64,000 nt of DNA from Oceanobacillus oncorhynchi (GCF_000821065.1 NZ_CDGG01000001.1:2852001-2916000), one strand, 5' to 3'; positions 1 to 9,380 are shown, numbered from the stretch's first letter. A program made the numbers and translations. Notes: generated by a model not told the origin, from the sequence alone.

Positions 1-2
1 AA

Positions 3-995
3 ATCCAGATGCTGATGGATAAAAATTATTCTAATCATCTCATTATGTTTGAGATTCATAAGATTAATTATTTTTTATTCATTGAAAGAATCGATTTGGC
101 TGCCAATAAAATTACGCAGTTAAAAGAGGTTGTAAACACGTTTAGTGTAGAAGAACAGTATTACTGGTATTTATTTAATGGACGCTACAGCTTTGCGGTG
201 AAGAATTATTATCATTCCATGTATCAATATAAACGGGCAGAAAAAATTACAGAGGATCATCGCCTGGAGGAAAAGGCAGAGGCCGACTTGAAGTATTATA
301 TTTCGATGGCACATTCTAAGCTGAGGAACTCCCTTGAAGCAATCGAATATGCAGAAGAGGCTCTGGAAATGTATATGAAGCAATATAGCTTCCTGCACTG
401 TGCACGTGCCCATAATATTTTAGGAATTTGTTATACTCATATTAAGCTTTATGAAAAGGCAATTAAAAATTTCACACTTGGTCTGCAGCTTGCAGAAACC
501 ATTCATGATAAAAAAGTCGTTCAAAAGATTCACCAGAATCTTGGTTATCTATATGCTTCAAAGGGTGATTCGACAAAAGCGATTGAATACTATAAAGGGA
601 TTTTAAATGATTCAGACGTGTCAGCGAATACCAAAGTGGAGATCACAGCTTCACTCGTACGTGAATATTATCATTCGAATTATTATGATGAGGCAGAAGA
701 GTATATTGATTACGGATTAAGTGTATTCTATGATTTAAAGGATAAACAGCCATACCTTGTGTATAAATACATCTTGCGCAGCTATAATTATCTGCTTGAA
801 GAACAGTTCAATCTGTTTGAACAATTATTGGTCAAAGATTTACTTCCATTATTAAAGAAGCAAAAGGACTACGGGAATTTTATTCTTTATTCCGAGCTGC
901 TGGCAAAACGCTATGAAGGTAATAATAATTACAAGGACGCGGCACAGTATTATAGAGAAGTAAACCAAATGTATAAGCATATTGCTCACATTTGA
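3..995 (+). CDS. TPR-repeat regulatory protein, 5' end outside window
   Basis: The frame is open to the left edge, so this is the C-terminal part of a longer protein; the first visible ATG lacks an obvious ribosome site. The visible ~330 residues are almost wholly helical with tetratricopeptide-like repeats, for example around residues 130-200 (alternating Y, A and G at TPR spacing). Proteins of this architecture in Bacillaceae usually have an N-terminal helix-turn-helix and belong to the RRNPP/PlcR-NprR type of peptide-sensing regulators, but no DNA-binding domain is visible here, so that is inference. A strong terminator follows directly. It could also be a Rap-like TPR protein without DNA binding. 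Confidence 0.7.
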   Translation: MQMLMDKNYSNHLIMFEIHKINYFLFIERIDLAANKITQLKEVVNTFSVEEQYYWYLFNGRYSFAVKNYYHSMYQYKRAEKITEDHRLEEKAEADLKYYISMAHSKLRNSLEAIEYAEEALEMYMKQYSFLHCARAHNILGICYTHIKLYEKAIKNFTLGLQLAETIHDKKVVQKIHQNLGYLYASKGDSTKAIEYYKGILNDSDVSANTKVEITASLVREYYHSNYYDEAEEYIDYGLSVFYDLKDKQPYLVYKYILRSYNYLLEEQFNLFEQLLVKDLLPLLKKQKDYGNFILYSELLAKRYEGNNNYKDAAQYYREVNQMYKHIAHI

Positions 996-1010
996 TATAA
1001 TTTTATGTCT

Positions 1011-1066
1011 AAAACCAAGTTATTCTATAATGTTAATTGTAAATTATAGTATAATTTGGTTTTTTT
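1011..1066 (+). terminator. Rho-independent terminator after the TPR gene
   Basis: A long stem opens with AAACCAA and closes with TTGGTTTTTTT; the arms TTATTCTATAAT and ATTATAGTATAAT also pair around a short loop, followed by a T run. It ends the TPR gene transcript before the gat operon. Confidence 0.85.
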
Positions 1067-1383
1067 GTTATGCAGCAATATAAACTTGCCTTGTATAAGC
1101 AAGTTTTGCTATTATCATAAGTGGAATCCGTGTTAATAACGGTATTAATAAGAGTGTTATTCATAGTACTATTATTAATACCACCACGAATGTTAATAAT
1201 GCTACTAATATTAATTTCAATTTATATAGCAATAATTAATATAAAACATCTTATAAAAATGATATAATGTTGTTTTAATGAGTGTATAGGCTGAATGATG
1301 TTTATTCTAAATGCACGCTCGAATATAAGTGCTATTTTTATAGCATATTATAAATAAATACGATTATTTTGGAGGTTAAGCAA
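1067..1383 (+). promoter_or_regulatory. gat operon upstream region with TTAATA-rich inverted repeats
   Basis: No gene is seen here. It has a small hairpin (AACTTGC/GCAAGTT near 1083-1105), then at least four TTAATA-type motifs between 1131 and 1215, including a perfect 11-bp inverted repeat GGTATTAATAA/TTATTAATACC (1141-1151 and 1172-1182). A possible -10 TATAAT lies at 1263-1268 with no good -35. The gat promoter is presumably in the right half. The repeats look like operator sites, but the binding factor is unknown. Confidence 0.45.
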
Positions 1384-1674
1384 ATGGCAGAGATTTCAAA
1401 AGAGCAAGTAAAGCATGTAGCTAATCTCGCACGCTTGGAATTTGATGATGAAGCTGTGGAACAAATGGCGAATGAGCTGAGTGCTATCATTGAATATGCT
1501 GAGCAGCTGAATGAATTAGATACAGATAATGTGAAGCCAACCACACACGTATTAGATTTGAAAAATGTGATGCGTAAAGATGAACCTAAAAAGTGGATTA
1601 CACAAGAGGATGCATTGAAGAATGCTCCTGACCAAAAGGATGGACAAATCCGTGTTCCATCGATTCTAGAATAA
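1384..1674 (+). CDS. gatC: Asp-tRNA(Asn)/Glu-tRNA(Gln) amidotransferase subunit C
   Basis: GatC is the small clamp subunit that holds GatA and GatB together in the cytosolic complex that converts misacylated Glu-tRNA(Gln) (and Asp-tRNA(Asn)) to the amide form. The 96-residue protein has the family start with [12 protein letters not shown], the acidic middle helix and the C-terminal segment with LRKDEP-like MRKDEP and RVPSILE. The start is set by GGAGGT eight bases before the ATG; an upstream in-frame TTG overlaps that ribosome site and is not used. It heads a tight gatC-gatA-gatB operon, as in Bacillus. Confidence 0.97.
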   Translation: MAEISKEQVKHVANLARLEFDDEAVEQMANELSAIIEYAEQLNELDTDNVKPTTHVLDLKNVMRKDEPKKWITQEDALKNAPDQKDGQIRVPSILE

Positions 1675-1692
1675 AAGGAGGCAAACATATTC

Positions 1693-3159
1693 ATGTCTTT
1701 ATTTGACTATACGATAAAAGAATTGGAAGCAAAATTACATAATCAAGAGATTACTGTAGAAGACTTAGTGAAAGAATCTTATCAGCAAATTAAAGAAGTG
1801 GACGGAGATGTGCATGCATTCCTGACACTTGATGAAGAAAAAGCGCTGGAGAAAGCAAGAGAACTGGACAAACGTGAGAATAAATCCGGTGTATTATTTG
1901 GTATCCCGGCTGGTATTAAAGACAATATCGTAACGAAAGGACTTCGTACTACCTGTGCAAGTCAATTTTTAGATAATTTCACGGACCCGTTATACAATGC
2001 AACCGTTGTTGACAAGCTGGATGCTGAAAATCCGGTTGCAGTTGGTAAATTAAATATGGATGAATTTGCGATGGGATCTTCCAATGAAAACTCCGGTTAT
2101 GAGCCGACTCGTAACCCATGGAATACAGATCACGTTCCCGGCGGTTCCAGCGGTGGTTCTGCAGCAGCAGTCGCAGCAGGGGAAGTATTATTCTCACTTG
2201 GATCGGATACAGGCGGATCGATTCGTCAGCCGGCAGCATTCTGCGGTGTTGTAGGAATGAAGCCGACTTATGGACGTGTATCCCGTTTTGGCCTTGTGGC
2301 ATTTGCATCCTCTTTGGACCAAATTGGCCCATTGACCCGTACGGTAGAAGATAATGCACGTGTACTGGAAGTCATTGCAGGACATGACAAAATGGACTCT
2401 ACCAGTGCAGATGTAGAAGTTCCGGCTTATACAGAAGCATTAACTGGCGATGTAAAAGGTTTAAAAATAGCTGTTCCTAAAGAATACTTAGCAGAAGGTG
2501 TTTCCGAAGAAGTGAAAAATGCTGTTTTAGAGGCATTGAAGGTCTATGAATCCCTTGGAGCTACTTGGGAAGAAGTATCCTTGCCACATTCTAAATATGC
2601 ACTTTCAACTTATTACTTATTATCATCCTCTGAGGCTTCTGCGAACTTAGCCCGTTTTGACGGCGTACGCTATGGTGTCCGTTCAGATAATGCAGAAAAT
2701 ATGCTGGATATGTTTGTGAAATCCCGCAGTGAAGGCTTCGGTGATGAAGTAAAACGCCGTATTATGCTTGGAACCTTTGCCCTCAGCTCTGGTTACTATG
2801 ATGCCTATTATAAAAAAGCACAAAAAGTACGTACATTAATTAAAAATGACTTTGATAAAATTTTAGAAGAATATGATGTGATTGTTGGACCGACAACACC
2901 GACACCGGCATTTAAGGTCGGTGAAAAAACAAGTGATCCATTAACGATGTATGTGAATGATATCTTAACGATTCCTGTCAACTTAGCAGGCGTTCCTGGT
3001 ATTTCTATTCCTTGCGGTTTCTCCGAGGATGGATTGCCAATCGGCTTGCAGGTTATCGGAAACTATTTTGATGAGAGCACTGTTTATCGTGCTGCACATG
3101 CATTTGAACAAGCAACAGAACACCATACAAAACGACCTCAACTAGGAGGTGCCAAGTAA
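1693..3159 (+). CDS. gatA: Asp/Glu-tRNA amidotransferase subunit A (amidase)
   Basis: This is the glutaminase subunit of GatCAB, which releases ammonia from glutamine for the transamidation. At 488 residues it is full length for the family. The amidase-signature catalytic triad is visible: the Lys in GIPAGIKDN (about residue 76), the cis-Ser in the [14 protein letters not shown] stretch and the nucleophilic Ser in [13 protein letters not shown] ribosome site AAAAGGAGG stands 11 bases before the ATG. It follows gatC by 18 bases and its stop codon shares one base with the gatB start, which fits translational coupling. Confidence 0.98.
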   Translation: MSLFDYTIKELEAKLHNQEITVEDLVKESYQQIKEVDGDVHAFLTLDEEKALEKARELDKRENKSGVLFGIPAGIKDNIVTKGLRTTCASQFLDNFTDPLYNATVVDKLDAENPVAVGKLNMDEFAMGSSNENSGYEPTRNPWNTDHVPGGSSGGSAAAVAAGEVLFSLGSDTGGSIRQPAAFCGVVGMKPTYGRVSRFGLVAFASSLDQIGPLTRTVEDNARVLEVIAGHDKMDSTSADVEVPAYTEALTGDVKGLKIAVPKEYLAEGVSEEVKNAVLEALKVYESLGATWEEVSLPHSKYALSTYYLLSSSEASANLARFDGVRYGVRSDNAENMLDMFVKSRSEGFGDEVKRRIMLGTFALSSGYYDAYYKKAQKVRTLIKNDFDKILEEYDVIVGPTTPTPAFKVGEKTSDPLTMYVNDILTIPVNLAGVPGISIPCGFSEDGLPIGLQVIGNYFDESTVYRAAHAFEQATEHHTKRPQLGGAK

Positions 3160-4589
3160 TGAATTTCGAAACAATTATTGGACTTGAGGTACACGTAGAA
3201 TTAAAAACCGCATCAAAAATATTCAGCCCGAGTACAAATGAATTTGGTTCCGCGCCAAATACGAATGTCAATCCGATTGACTTAGGCTATCCGGGCACAC
3301 TGCCAGTCTTAAATGAAGAAGCAGTCAACTTTGCGATGAAAGCGGCAATGGCACTCAATTGTGAAATTGCAACAGATACGAAATTTGACCGTAAAAACTA
3401 TTTCTATCCAGATAACCCGAAAGCTTATCAAATCTCGCAATTTGATCAGCCAATCGGCGAGAATGGCTGGATTGAAATTGAAGTAAACGGCAAAAAGAAA
3501 AAAATTGGTATCACCCGCCTGCACCTGGAAGAGGATGCAGGAAAATTAACACATGGGGAAGACGGTTATTCCTATGTCGATTACAATCGTCAGGGAACAC
3601 CATTAGTTGAAATTGTATCTGAGCCGGATATGCGTTCTCCAGAAGAAGCATATGCATACTTGGAGAAGCTGAAAAATATTATTCAGTATACAGGTGTATC
3701 GGATGTGAAGATGCAGGAAGGCTCCCTGCGCTGTGATGCCAATATTTCACTTCGTCCAATCGGACAAGAGGAATTTGGTACCAAAGCAGAACTGAAAAAT
3801 TTAAATTCTTTCTCCTTTGTTCAAAAAGGATTAGAATTTGAAGAAACACGTCAGGAAAAAGTATTATTATCCGGCGGAGAAATCCTGCAGGAAACACGCC
3901 GTTACGATGAAAAAACAAAAGAAACGATTCTGATGCGTATCAAAGAAGGTTCGGATGATTATCGTTATTTCCCTGAGCCGGACCTTGTACCATTATATAT
4001 TGATGAGGCTTGGAAGGAACGCATCCGCAGTGAAATTCCTGAGCTTCCAGATGCCAGAAGAGAGCGTTACGTAAGCGAATTAGGCTTATCAGAATATGAT
4101 GCGAATGTGTTAACGGCATCTAAGCAGATGTCTGATTTCTTTGAGGAAGCAGCAGAGCACGGAGCAGATATCAAACAAGTATCCAACTGGTTAATGGGAG
4201 AAGTCTCTGCCTATATGAATAAGCATTATAAAGAGATTGAAGAGCTGGCAATTACACCAGATGCTCTGGCGAAAATGGTTAAATTGATTGAAGACGGCAC
4301 AATCTCTTCTAAAATTGCGAAGAAGGTATTTGCAGAGCTGGTTGAAAATGGCGGCGACCCAGAAAAAATTGTCGAAGAACAAGGCCTGGTTCAAATCTCA
4401 GACCCAGAGCAATTGAAGCCAATCGTGAATGAAATTCTTGATCAAAACGAACAATCTATCATTGATTTCAAGGATGGAAAGAAAAAAGCAAAAGGATTCC
4501 TTGTCGGACAAATTATGAAAGCAACAAAAGGACAGGCGAACCCGCCGCTGGTAAATGAAATTCTTGCTGCGGAGCTGGAGAAACGATAA
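3159..4589 (+). CDS. gatB: Asp/Glu-tRNA amidotransferase subunit B
   Basis: GatB binds the misacylated tRNA, activates the acyl group with ATP and receives the ammonia channelled from GatA. It opens with the signature [12 protein letters not shown] and has the [18 protein letters not shown] block, the cradle domain and a C-terminal helical YqeY-like tail ending in [15 protein letters not shown]. The length of 476 residues is normal. AGGAGGT lies inside the gatA 3' end, seven bases before the start, so the genes are coupled. It is the last gene of the operon. Confidence 0.98.
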   Translation: MNFETIIGLEVHVELKTASKIFSPSTNEFGSAPNTNVNPIDLGYPGTLPVLNEEAVNFAMKAAMALNCEIATDTKFDRKNYFYPDNPKAYQISQFDQPIGENGWIEIEVNGKKKKIGITRLHLEEDAGKLTHGEDGYSYVDYNRQGTPLVEIVSEPDMRSPEEAYAYLEKLKNIIQYTGVSDVKMQEGSLRCDANISLRPIGQEEFGTKAELKNLNSFSFVQKGLEFEETRQEKVLLSGGEILQETRRYDEKTKETILMRIKEGSDDYRYFPEPDLVPLYIDEAWKERIRSEIPELPDARRERYVSELGLSEYDANVLTASKQMSDFFEEAAEHGADIKQVSNWLMGEVSAYMNKHYKEIEELAITPDALAKMVKLIEDGTISSKIAKKVFAELVENGGDPEKIVEEQGLVQISDPEQLKPIVNEILDQNEQSIIDFKDGKKKAKGFLVGQIMKATKGQANPPLVNEILAAELEKR

Positions 4590-5084
4590 GCTTTCTTGGT
4601 AGAATGGTAATAAAATAAAAGAAGCAACAAGGGAAGGCTGTCGCAGAAATGAAATGTGGCAGCCTCTCCAATGTGAAAAAAGATGAAAAGAAAATGGACC
4701 ATCATTGTAGAAAAACAACACATTTTATCGAGACTTGTTATTTTTTGTTCATTTTGCTTTTCAAACACATCAAAAAAGTCTATGATATGGATTAGACGAG
4801 TTTATTTAATACGATTATAATTTCAACATAAAGGAACTTCATAGGTTAGTCATGTCAGATCATGGATAAATACTGCTTTTTATTATGTATCTATTTTGAG
4901 AGAGATTTCAGTGAATATCACCGTTCTGTAATACGTATAGTAAATATTTGCTATGGAATGTTGTGAGGTTCTCTAGGTTTCCTTTCATCTAAGGAGAAGA
5001 AAAGCAAAGAATGAAGTTATACTTTATATAATACGTGTCTGTAAAGAAGCAATTGCAAGATGGACCGTATGGGGAGGAAAGAAC
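4590..5084. other. Intergenic region between gatB and dgkB
   Basis: No convincing gene is seen on either strand. An imperfect hairpin (AGGCTG/CAGCCT, about 4636-4670) follows gatB but lacks a T run, so it is at best a weak terminator. A -10-like TATAAT at 5027-5032 may belong to the dgkB promoter. A 108-codon open frame on the minus strand has no ribosome site or recognisable content. Confidence 0.5.
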
Positions 5085-5999
5085 ATGGAGAAGGCCCGAA
5101 TCATTTATAACCCAACTTCGGGACGTGAAGCAATCAAAAAAGCATTACCCAATATTTTAGAAAAGCTGGAAACTGCCGGCTATGAAACTTCCGCACATGC
5201 GACAACATGTGAAGGGGATGCTATCGACGCTGCAAGAACTGCTGTAGAAAGAGGCTATGACTTAATTGTTGCGGCTGGCGGCGATGGTACGATCAATGAG
5301 GTCGTACATGGCGTAGCCGAACAGGAATATCGGCCAAAGTTAGGGATATTGCCTGCTGGAACAACAAATGATTTTGCCAGAGCACTTCAAATTCCCAGAG
5401 ATATTAATAAAGCTGTAGATGTTATCTTAGAAGGCAATTCGCTGAAATTAGATATCGGAAAAGTCAACGAGCATTATTTTATTAATATTGCCGGCGGAGG
5501 AAAACTGACAGAATTAACATATGATGTCCCGAGCAAATTAAAAACAATGTTAGGTCAATTAGCATATTATATGAAAGGCATTGAGATGCTTCCTTCTTTA
5601 AAGCCGGCACATGTCAGAATTGAGTACGATGAACATGTACTGGAAGAAGATATCATGCTATTTCTAATCTCTAATACGAATTCCGTCGGCGGTTTTGAAA
5701 AGCTTGCTCCCGATGCTCGTTTAAATGATGGGTACTTTGATGTTCTCATTTTAAAGAAAACAAATCTTGCAGAATTTATTCAAATTGCATCACTTGCCCT
5801 TCGCGGGGAACACTTAAAAAGTAAAAATATCATCTATACACAGGCAAAGCGTGTTAAAGTGACGAATGAGGATAAAATGCAGCTGAATATTGATGGGGAA
5901 TACGGTGGCATGCTGCCGGGAGAATTCATCAATCTTCAGGAACATATCGAGTTTATGGTTCCAGCAGATTTCATCGAGCATCAAGAAGAGCTGGAATAA
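5085..5999 (+). CDS. dgkB: Diacylglycerol kinase, DgkB type
   Basis: DgkB phosphorylates diacylglycerol left by lipoteichoic acid synthesis, returning it to phosphatidic acid at the membrane. The 304-residue protein has the NAD/DAGK-catalytic fold: N-terminal RIIYNPTSG, the nucleotide-binding GGDGT at residues 65-69 and LPAGTTNDFARAL. The length and motif order match Bacillus DgkB (YerQ). GGGGAGG sits nine bases before the ATG. In Bacillaceae dgkB commonly lies between gatB and the rRNA methyltransferase gene, as here. A terminator follows, so it is probably its own transcript. Confidence 0.94.
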   Translation: MEKARIIYNPTSGREAIKKALPNILEKLETAGYETSAHATTCEGDAIDAARTAVERGYDLIVAAGGDGTINEVVHGVAEQEYRPKLGILPAGTTNDFARALQIPRDINKAVDVILEGNSLKLDIGKVNEHYFINIAGGGKLTELTYDVPSKLKTMLGQLAYYMKGIEMLPSLKPAHVRIEYDEHVLEEDIMLFLISNTNSVGGFEKLAPDARLNDGYFDVLILKKTNLAEFIQIASLALRGEHLKSKNIIYTQAKRVKVTNEDKMQLNIDGEYGGMLPGEFINLQEHIEFMVPADFIEHQEELE

Positions 6000-6006
6000 A
6001 AATAAA

Positions 6007-6047
6007 GGTCTCTAAACCACATGAAGTTGTTTTAGAGGCTTTTTTGT
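6007..6047 (+). terminator. Terminator after dgkB
   Basis: CTCTAAA and TTTAGAG pair around a short loop and are followed by GGCTTTTTT. It separates dgkB from rlmCD. Confidence 0.85.
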
Positions 6048-6148
6048 TTGCTCCTGTCTCCTTGAGTATATGAACAGTTGTTGTTTGTTAAAAGCCTGTG
6101 ATAAAATAAGGTGAATTAAAGTGATTACGGAAATAGAGGAAGATGACA

Positions 6149-7546
6149 ATGGCAAAATCAACAGGAAATACCCCTGTTCAAAAAAATGAACAATTAACTA
6201 TTACAATTGAAGATATTACCCATGAAGGAAGCGGCGTAGGAAAAGTGGACGGCTATCCTTTGTTTATTCCGAAGACCTTACCGGGAGAAGAAGCCGTTAT
6301 TAAAGTGGTCAAAGCAAATAAAAAATATGGTTTTGGGAAGCTGTTAGAGCTGAAGAAAACCAGTCCGGAACGTGTGGATCCAACCTGCCATGTATATTGT
6401 GGAGGCTGCCAGCTCCAGCATATGAGCTATGCCCTTCAATTACAAATGAAACAGAATCAGGTCCATAATGTGATGAAAAAAGTAGCGCATCTGGAGCATG
6501 TTCCCGTACATCCAATCATTGGGATGGAAGACCCTTCTCATTACCGAAATAAGATACAAATTCCTGTCGATGAAAAAAACGGTGAATTAATCACAGGCTA
6601 CTATCAGAAAAGAAGCCACCGGATTCAGCAAAATCAAGATACCTGTCATGTGCACAGCCATGCAATGAATGAGGTGCTGCCATTTGTTCGGCACTTAATG
6701 AATAAATATGGTGTCCAGGCTTATAATGAAGAAACACATCGAGGCGAGCTGCGTCATATTATGATGCGGACAGGCCATTTTACAGGAGAAATGATGGTTG
6801 TTTTTGTAACGCGTACAGCCAAGCTTCCCGGCAAAGAGCGAATCATCGAAGAACTGACAAAGAAGTTTCCATTTATCCGTTCGATTGTGCAGAATATCAA
6901 TGACCAGCGCACGAATGTAATTTTAGGGAAGAAGACAAACGTATTGTGGGGAGCAGCTTATATCCACGATACGATAGGCGATTTAACCTTTGCGATTTCG
7001 CCGAAGTCCTTTTATCAAGTAAACCCTGTTCAGACAAAGGTGCTATATGATAAAGCTCTGGAGTATGCAGCTATTGATGAAAATGATGTAGTAATCGATG
7101 CATACTGCGGAATAGGTACAATCTCGCTCTTCCTTGCCCAAAAAGCAAAAAAAGTATATGGAATCGAGGTTGTTCCAGAAGCCATTGAAGATGCAAAGAA
7201 AAATGCAGCGCATAGCGGAATAGATAACGCAGAGTTTACTGTTGGACAGGCTGAAAAAGTGATGCCTAAGTGGAAGAAGGAAGGCTTAGATCCAGATGTG
7301 ATTGTTGTCGATCCTCCGAGAAAGGGCTGTGATCCCGAATTTTTGGATGCGATGATGGAGATGAAGCCGAAGCGGATTGTTTATGTTTCCTGTAATCCTT
7401 CGACACTGGCAAGGGATTTGCGTATTTTAGAGGACGGCGGTTATGAGACGAAGGAAGTACAGCCGGTGGATATGTTTCCGAATACGGGGCACGTGGAGGT
7501 TATAGTTGGGATACAACGGAAGAATACGTCGAAATCCTTAGTATGA
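6149..7546 (+). CDS. rlmCD: 23S rRNA (uracil-5-)-methyltransferase, RlmCD/RumA type
   Basis: This SAM-dependent enzyme makes m5U in 23S rRNA (U747 and U1939 in Bacillus RlmCD). In order it has an N-terminal TRAM RNA-binding domain, a cluster-binding cysteine motif CHVYCGGCQ, the SAM site DAYCGIGTISL, the PPRKGCD motif and the catalytic Cys in VYVSCNPSTLARDL. The second of two in-frame ATGs is chosen because GAGGA is eight bases before it but only two before the first. The last ~15 codons, after HVE, look unlike the usual family end. Mobile DNA begins immediately after the stop, so the C-terminus may have been rebuilt by element integration. The enzyme core is intact. Confidence 0.93.
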   Translation: MAKSTGNTPVQKNEQLTITIEDITHEGSGVGKVDGYPLFIPKTLPGEEAVIKVVKANKKYGFGKLLELKKTSPERVDPTCHVYCGGCQLQHMSYALQLQMKQNQVHNVMKKVAHLEHVPVHPIIGMEDPSHYRNKIQIPVDEKNGELITGYYQKRSHRIQQNQDTCHVHSHAMNEVLPFVRHLMNKYGVQAYNEETHRGELRHIMMRTGHFTGEMMVVFVTRTAKLPGKERIIEELTKKFPFIRSIVQNINDQRTNVILGKKTNVLWGAAYIHDTIGDLTFAISPKSFYQVNPVQTKVLYDKALEYAAIDENDVVIDAYCGIGTISLFLAQKAKKVYGIEVVPEAIEDAKKNAAHSGIDNAEFTVGQAEKVMPKWKKEGLDPDVIVVDPPRKGCDPEFLDAMMEMKPKRIVYVSCNPSTLARDLRILEDGGYETKEVQPVDMFPNTGHVEVIVGIQRKNTSKSLV

Positions 7547-7700
7547 CGGTGTTTCACAAGCATTACCAATTTGTGCCAGATGGTCAAAATGGGCGCAAAA
7601 AAGTGCTAAAACACCATGTTGACGTTTCGGTGGGAATCAATCTGGTATATGGAGACACAACAAAATAAAAATTCCATAATAAGTAAGTTTAAAAATTTTA
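7490..7700. other. Probable left attachment region of the integrated element
   Basis: Gene content changes from core to mobile exactly at the rlmCD 3' end. In streptococci the 3' end of the homologous rum gene is an established integration site of ICEs and phages. The stretch after the stop has an inverted pair GGTGTTT (7548) and AAACACC (7606-7612) and a partial dyad around 7565-7660 that could be recombinase contacts. The matching right end is not in the window, so the core att sequence cannot be fixed. Confidence 0.5.
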
Positions 7701-7731
7701 GGCGTTCAGAAAAATGAACGTCTATTTTTTT
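7699..7731 (+). terminator. Terminator upstream of the methyltransferase gene
   Basis: TAGGCGTTC and GAACGTCTA pair around a short A-rich loop and a run of seven T follows. It insulates the element from rlmCD transcription. Confidence 0.8.
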
Positions 7732-7820
7732 ATGTCAAAATTGGAAATTATTTTTGAGTATTTACTGGTTTTCTTTTAAAAAATGAACCTCTAATAAATG
7801 AAATAAAGGTTGTGATTGAT

Positions 7821-8882
7821 GTGAAACTTCTTACGTTAGGAAGTTTATTTGATGGAATCGGTGTATTTCCTTTAGCTGCTTCTTGTTATGGAGTGAAACC
7901 TGTTTGGGCAAGTGAAGTTGAGAAGGCACCAATTGCAATTACGAAACGTCATTTTCCTAATATACTTCATCTTGGAGATATTACAAAAATTGATGGAGGG
8001 GAAATACCTCCTGTTCATGTTATTACGTTTGGTTCTCCATGTCAGAACCTATCAAATATCGGAAGAAGAGAAGGGTTAGCAGGAAGTCAATCCAGTTTGT
8101 TTTATCAAGCATTACGAATTATAGAAGAAATGAGGGAGGCAACCAATGGAACATATCCAGTTATCGCTGTTTGGGAAAACGTCATGGGAGCTTTTTCATC
8201 AAATGACCGGATGGATTTTAAAGCCGTCCTGGAGGCCTTCACAAATACCGAAATTCCAATGCCTGCTTCTGGAGCATGGGCAAACGCAGGAATGGTCCGA
8301 GGGAGTAAGATTGATATGTGCTGGCGGCTCTTGGACGCCCAATATTGGGGAATCCCCACTCTCGCTCAAAGAAGAAGACGTATCTTCCTCGTGGCAGATT
8401 TTAGAGGAAAACGTGCCAAAGAAATACTATTTAAAGCCCGTGATTTGCAATCGTTTCCTGCGTCTAGCGGAAAAAACAGGCTGTCCACCGCCGGAACCAG
8501 TCGAATATCTTTTAAAGAAACAGGGGGGAGAATACCCGTCATCCGTCCCTTTCAAGAAAGACGCATGCGAAGTGCAGCGAAAGCAAAAAATCAAAATGGA
8601 TTCATCGGAAGTTTTGGGCAATCAAGTGACCCTTTTCCAACTTTGCTAGCAGCAGGAGTAAATTATTTCTCTTTTTGGTATGAAGGGAAAGAAAAAGAAG
8701 GATTTATTCGGCAGCTGACACCATTGGAATGTGAGCGTTTAATGGGATTGCCAGAAGGATGGACAGCCCATGATTATGAAGGAAAAGTAATTAGTGATAA
8801 TGCAAGATACAAAGCACTTGGAAATTCGATTGCTTTGCCATGTGCGCAATATATAATGGCTGGAATTGCAGAAAGTTTATAG
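7821..8882 (+). CDS. DNA (cytosine-5) methyltransferase of ICE/phage type
   Basis: This enzyme transfers a methyl group from SAM to C5 of cytosine in DNA. Residues follow the C5-MTase order: SAM motif SLFDGIG (8-14), catalytic Cys74 in GSPCQNLS, ENV at 119-121, QRRRR at 183-187, a variable target-recognition stretch (~200-290) and the final ARYKALGNSIALP. The GTG at 7821 is chosen because AAAGGT stands ten bases before it; the in-frame GTG at 7812 is too close. The 353 residues are complete. No cognate endonuclease gene adjoins it, so it is a solitary methylase, probably protecting the element on entry into new hosts or balancing the nearby defence genes. A second frame inside it is listed separately. 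Confidence 0.9.
   Translation: MKLLTLGSLFDGIGVFPLAASCYGVKPVWASEVEKAPIAITKRHFPNILHLGDITKIDGGEIPPVHVITFGSPCQNLSNIGRREGLAGSQSSLFYQALRIIEEMREATNGTYPVIAVWENVMGAFSSNDRMDFKAVLEAFTNTEIPMPASGAWANAGMVRGSKIDMCWRLLDAQYWGIPTLAQRRRRIFLVADFRGKRAKEILFKARDLQSFPASSGKNRLSTAGTSRISFKETGGRIPVIRPFQERRMRSAAKAKNQNGFIGSFGQSSDPFPTLLAAGVNYFSFWYEGKEKEGFIRQLTPLECERLMGLPEGWTAHDYEGKVISDNARYKALGNSIALPCAQYIMAGIAESL
8146..8649 (+). CDS. Overlapping +1-frame protein inside the methyltransferase gene
   Basis: A 167-codon frame lies wholly inside the methyltransferase gene in another phase. It has a textbook start: GGGAGG six bases before an ATG. The product begins MEHIQLSLFGKTSWELF and has a segment KYYLKPVICNRFLRLAEK followed by a Pro-rich stretch and LLKKQGG. 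From memory, not from a search, similar alternative-frame proteins (LSLFGKT..., SQILE...KYYLSPKAC.GILRRA..RGK.LP) are annotated beside this methylase in clostridial phages and ICEs, which would make it a conserved overlapping gene. The function is unknown. The alternative is that it only mirrors selection on the methylase frame. Confidence 0.5.
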   Translation: MEHIQLSLFGKTSWELFHQMTGWILKPSWRPSQIPKFQCLLLEHGQTQEWSEGVRLICAGGSWTPNIGESPLSLKEEDVSSSWQILEENVPKKYYLKPVICNRFLRLAEKTGCPPPEPVEYLLKKQGGEYPSSVPFKKDACEVQRKQKIKMDSSEVLGNQVTLFQLC

Positions 8883-8965
8883 GAAATCATTCTCTTTGTT
8901 TGTTGGATTGTTCTCATCTGACAAGCATTTTTTAATGGTGTAAAAGCAGGAAAGGAGAAAGATAT

Positions 8966-9160
8966 ATGATGTCTCTGGAGGAACAGGAAATATATGAAGA
9001 AAAGGTAATGGAGTGGATTGAGGATCATTTTGTGCTGAATGAGGTTGAGATTGAAGATTATCCGTTTTTTCTTCATGGGAAATTAGTATGGGATAAAAAA
9101 GGAGAATCCATGATTGTTTTTTGGTGTGTAATATACGGACGTGTTGATTATCGTTTTTAA
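8966..9160 (+). CDS. Small acidic element protein, copy 1 (prematurely stopped)
   Basis: The family is not recognised. The 64-residue product is very acidic (EEQEIYEEKVMEWIEDHF) and then has an aromatic strand-rich part (VFWCVIYGRVDYRF). AAAGGAG stands eight bases before the ATG. It ends at a TAA after which the same frame stays open for 60 more codons, so it is probably the front half of a ~125-residue protein interrupted by a nonsense change. A partial paralogue lies 0.9 kb downstream. Acidic small proteins at the leading end of conjugative elements are often antirestriction or regulatory, but nothing here proves that. Confidence 0.6.
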   Translation: MMSLEEQEIYEEKVMEWIEDHFVLNEVEIEDYPFFLHGKLVWDKKGESMIVFWCVIYGRVDYRF

Positions 9161-9343
9161 TTGTTTGTAACCATATATTTTTATGATGGTTTAGAAACAG
9201 ATACCATGATTTTAGTTAAAGAAGGAAATAGTTTTCGGTTTGCTCCATACAAAGAACAAGGAGAATTGAAGTTACTATATGTACCATATTGTATTTCCAA
9301 TTGGAAGCAACGTGAGTCAGAAATAATTGGACAGTTAAATTAA
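9161..9343 (+). pseudogene. In-frame continuation of the small acidic protein beyond a stop
   Basis: This is the same frame as the preceding gene, directly after its TAA. It encodes ~60 residues beginning with FVTIYFYDGLETDTMILVKE, again strand-rich. It has no ribosome site of its own. The TAA takes the place of the CAA (Gln) found at the matching position in copy 2 (RF-Q), so a C-to-T change in an originally continuous gene explains it. Readthrough or a TTG restart are less likely alternatives. Confidence 0.5.
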
Positions 9344-9380
9344 ACCAAGTTAGAAAATTAATTATAAAAGGAGAATAATT

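Noticed and set aside
1131..1215. TTAATA repeats as a CRISPR-like array
   Set aside because: The units are only 6-11 bases with irregular spacing and no cas genes are nearby.
1979..2385. Several open frames on both strands inside gatA
   Set aside because: They mirror the conserved Gly/Ser-rich core of gatA and have no start signals.
4398..4768. Minus-strand open frames of 107-108 codons around the gatB end
   Set aside because: They have no ribosome site, overlap gatB and encode Phe/Ser-rich sequence typical of the antisense of AT-rich DNA.
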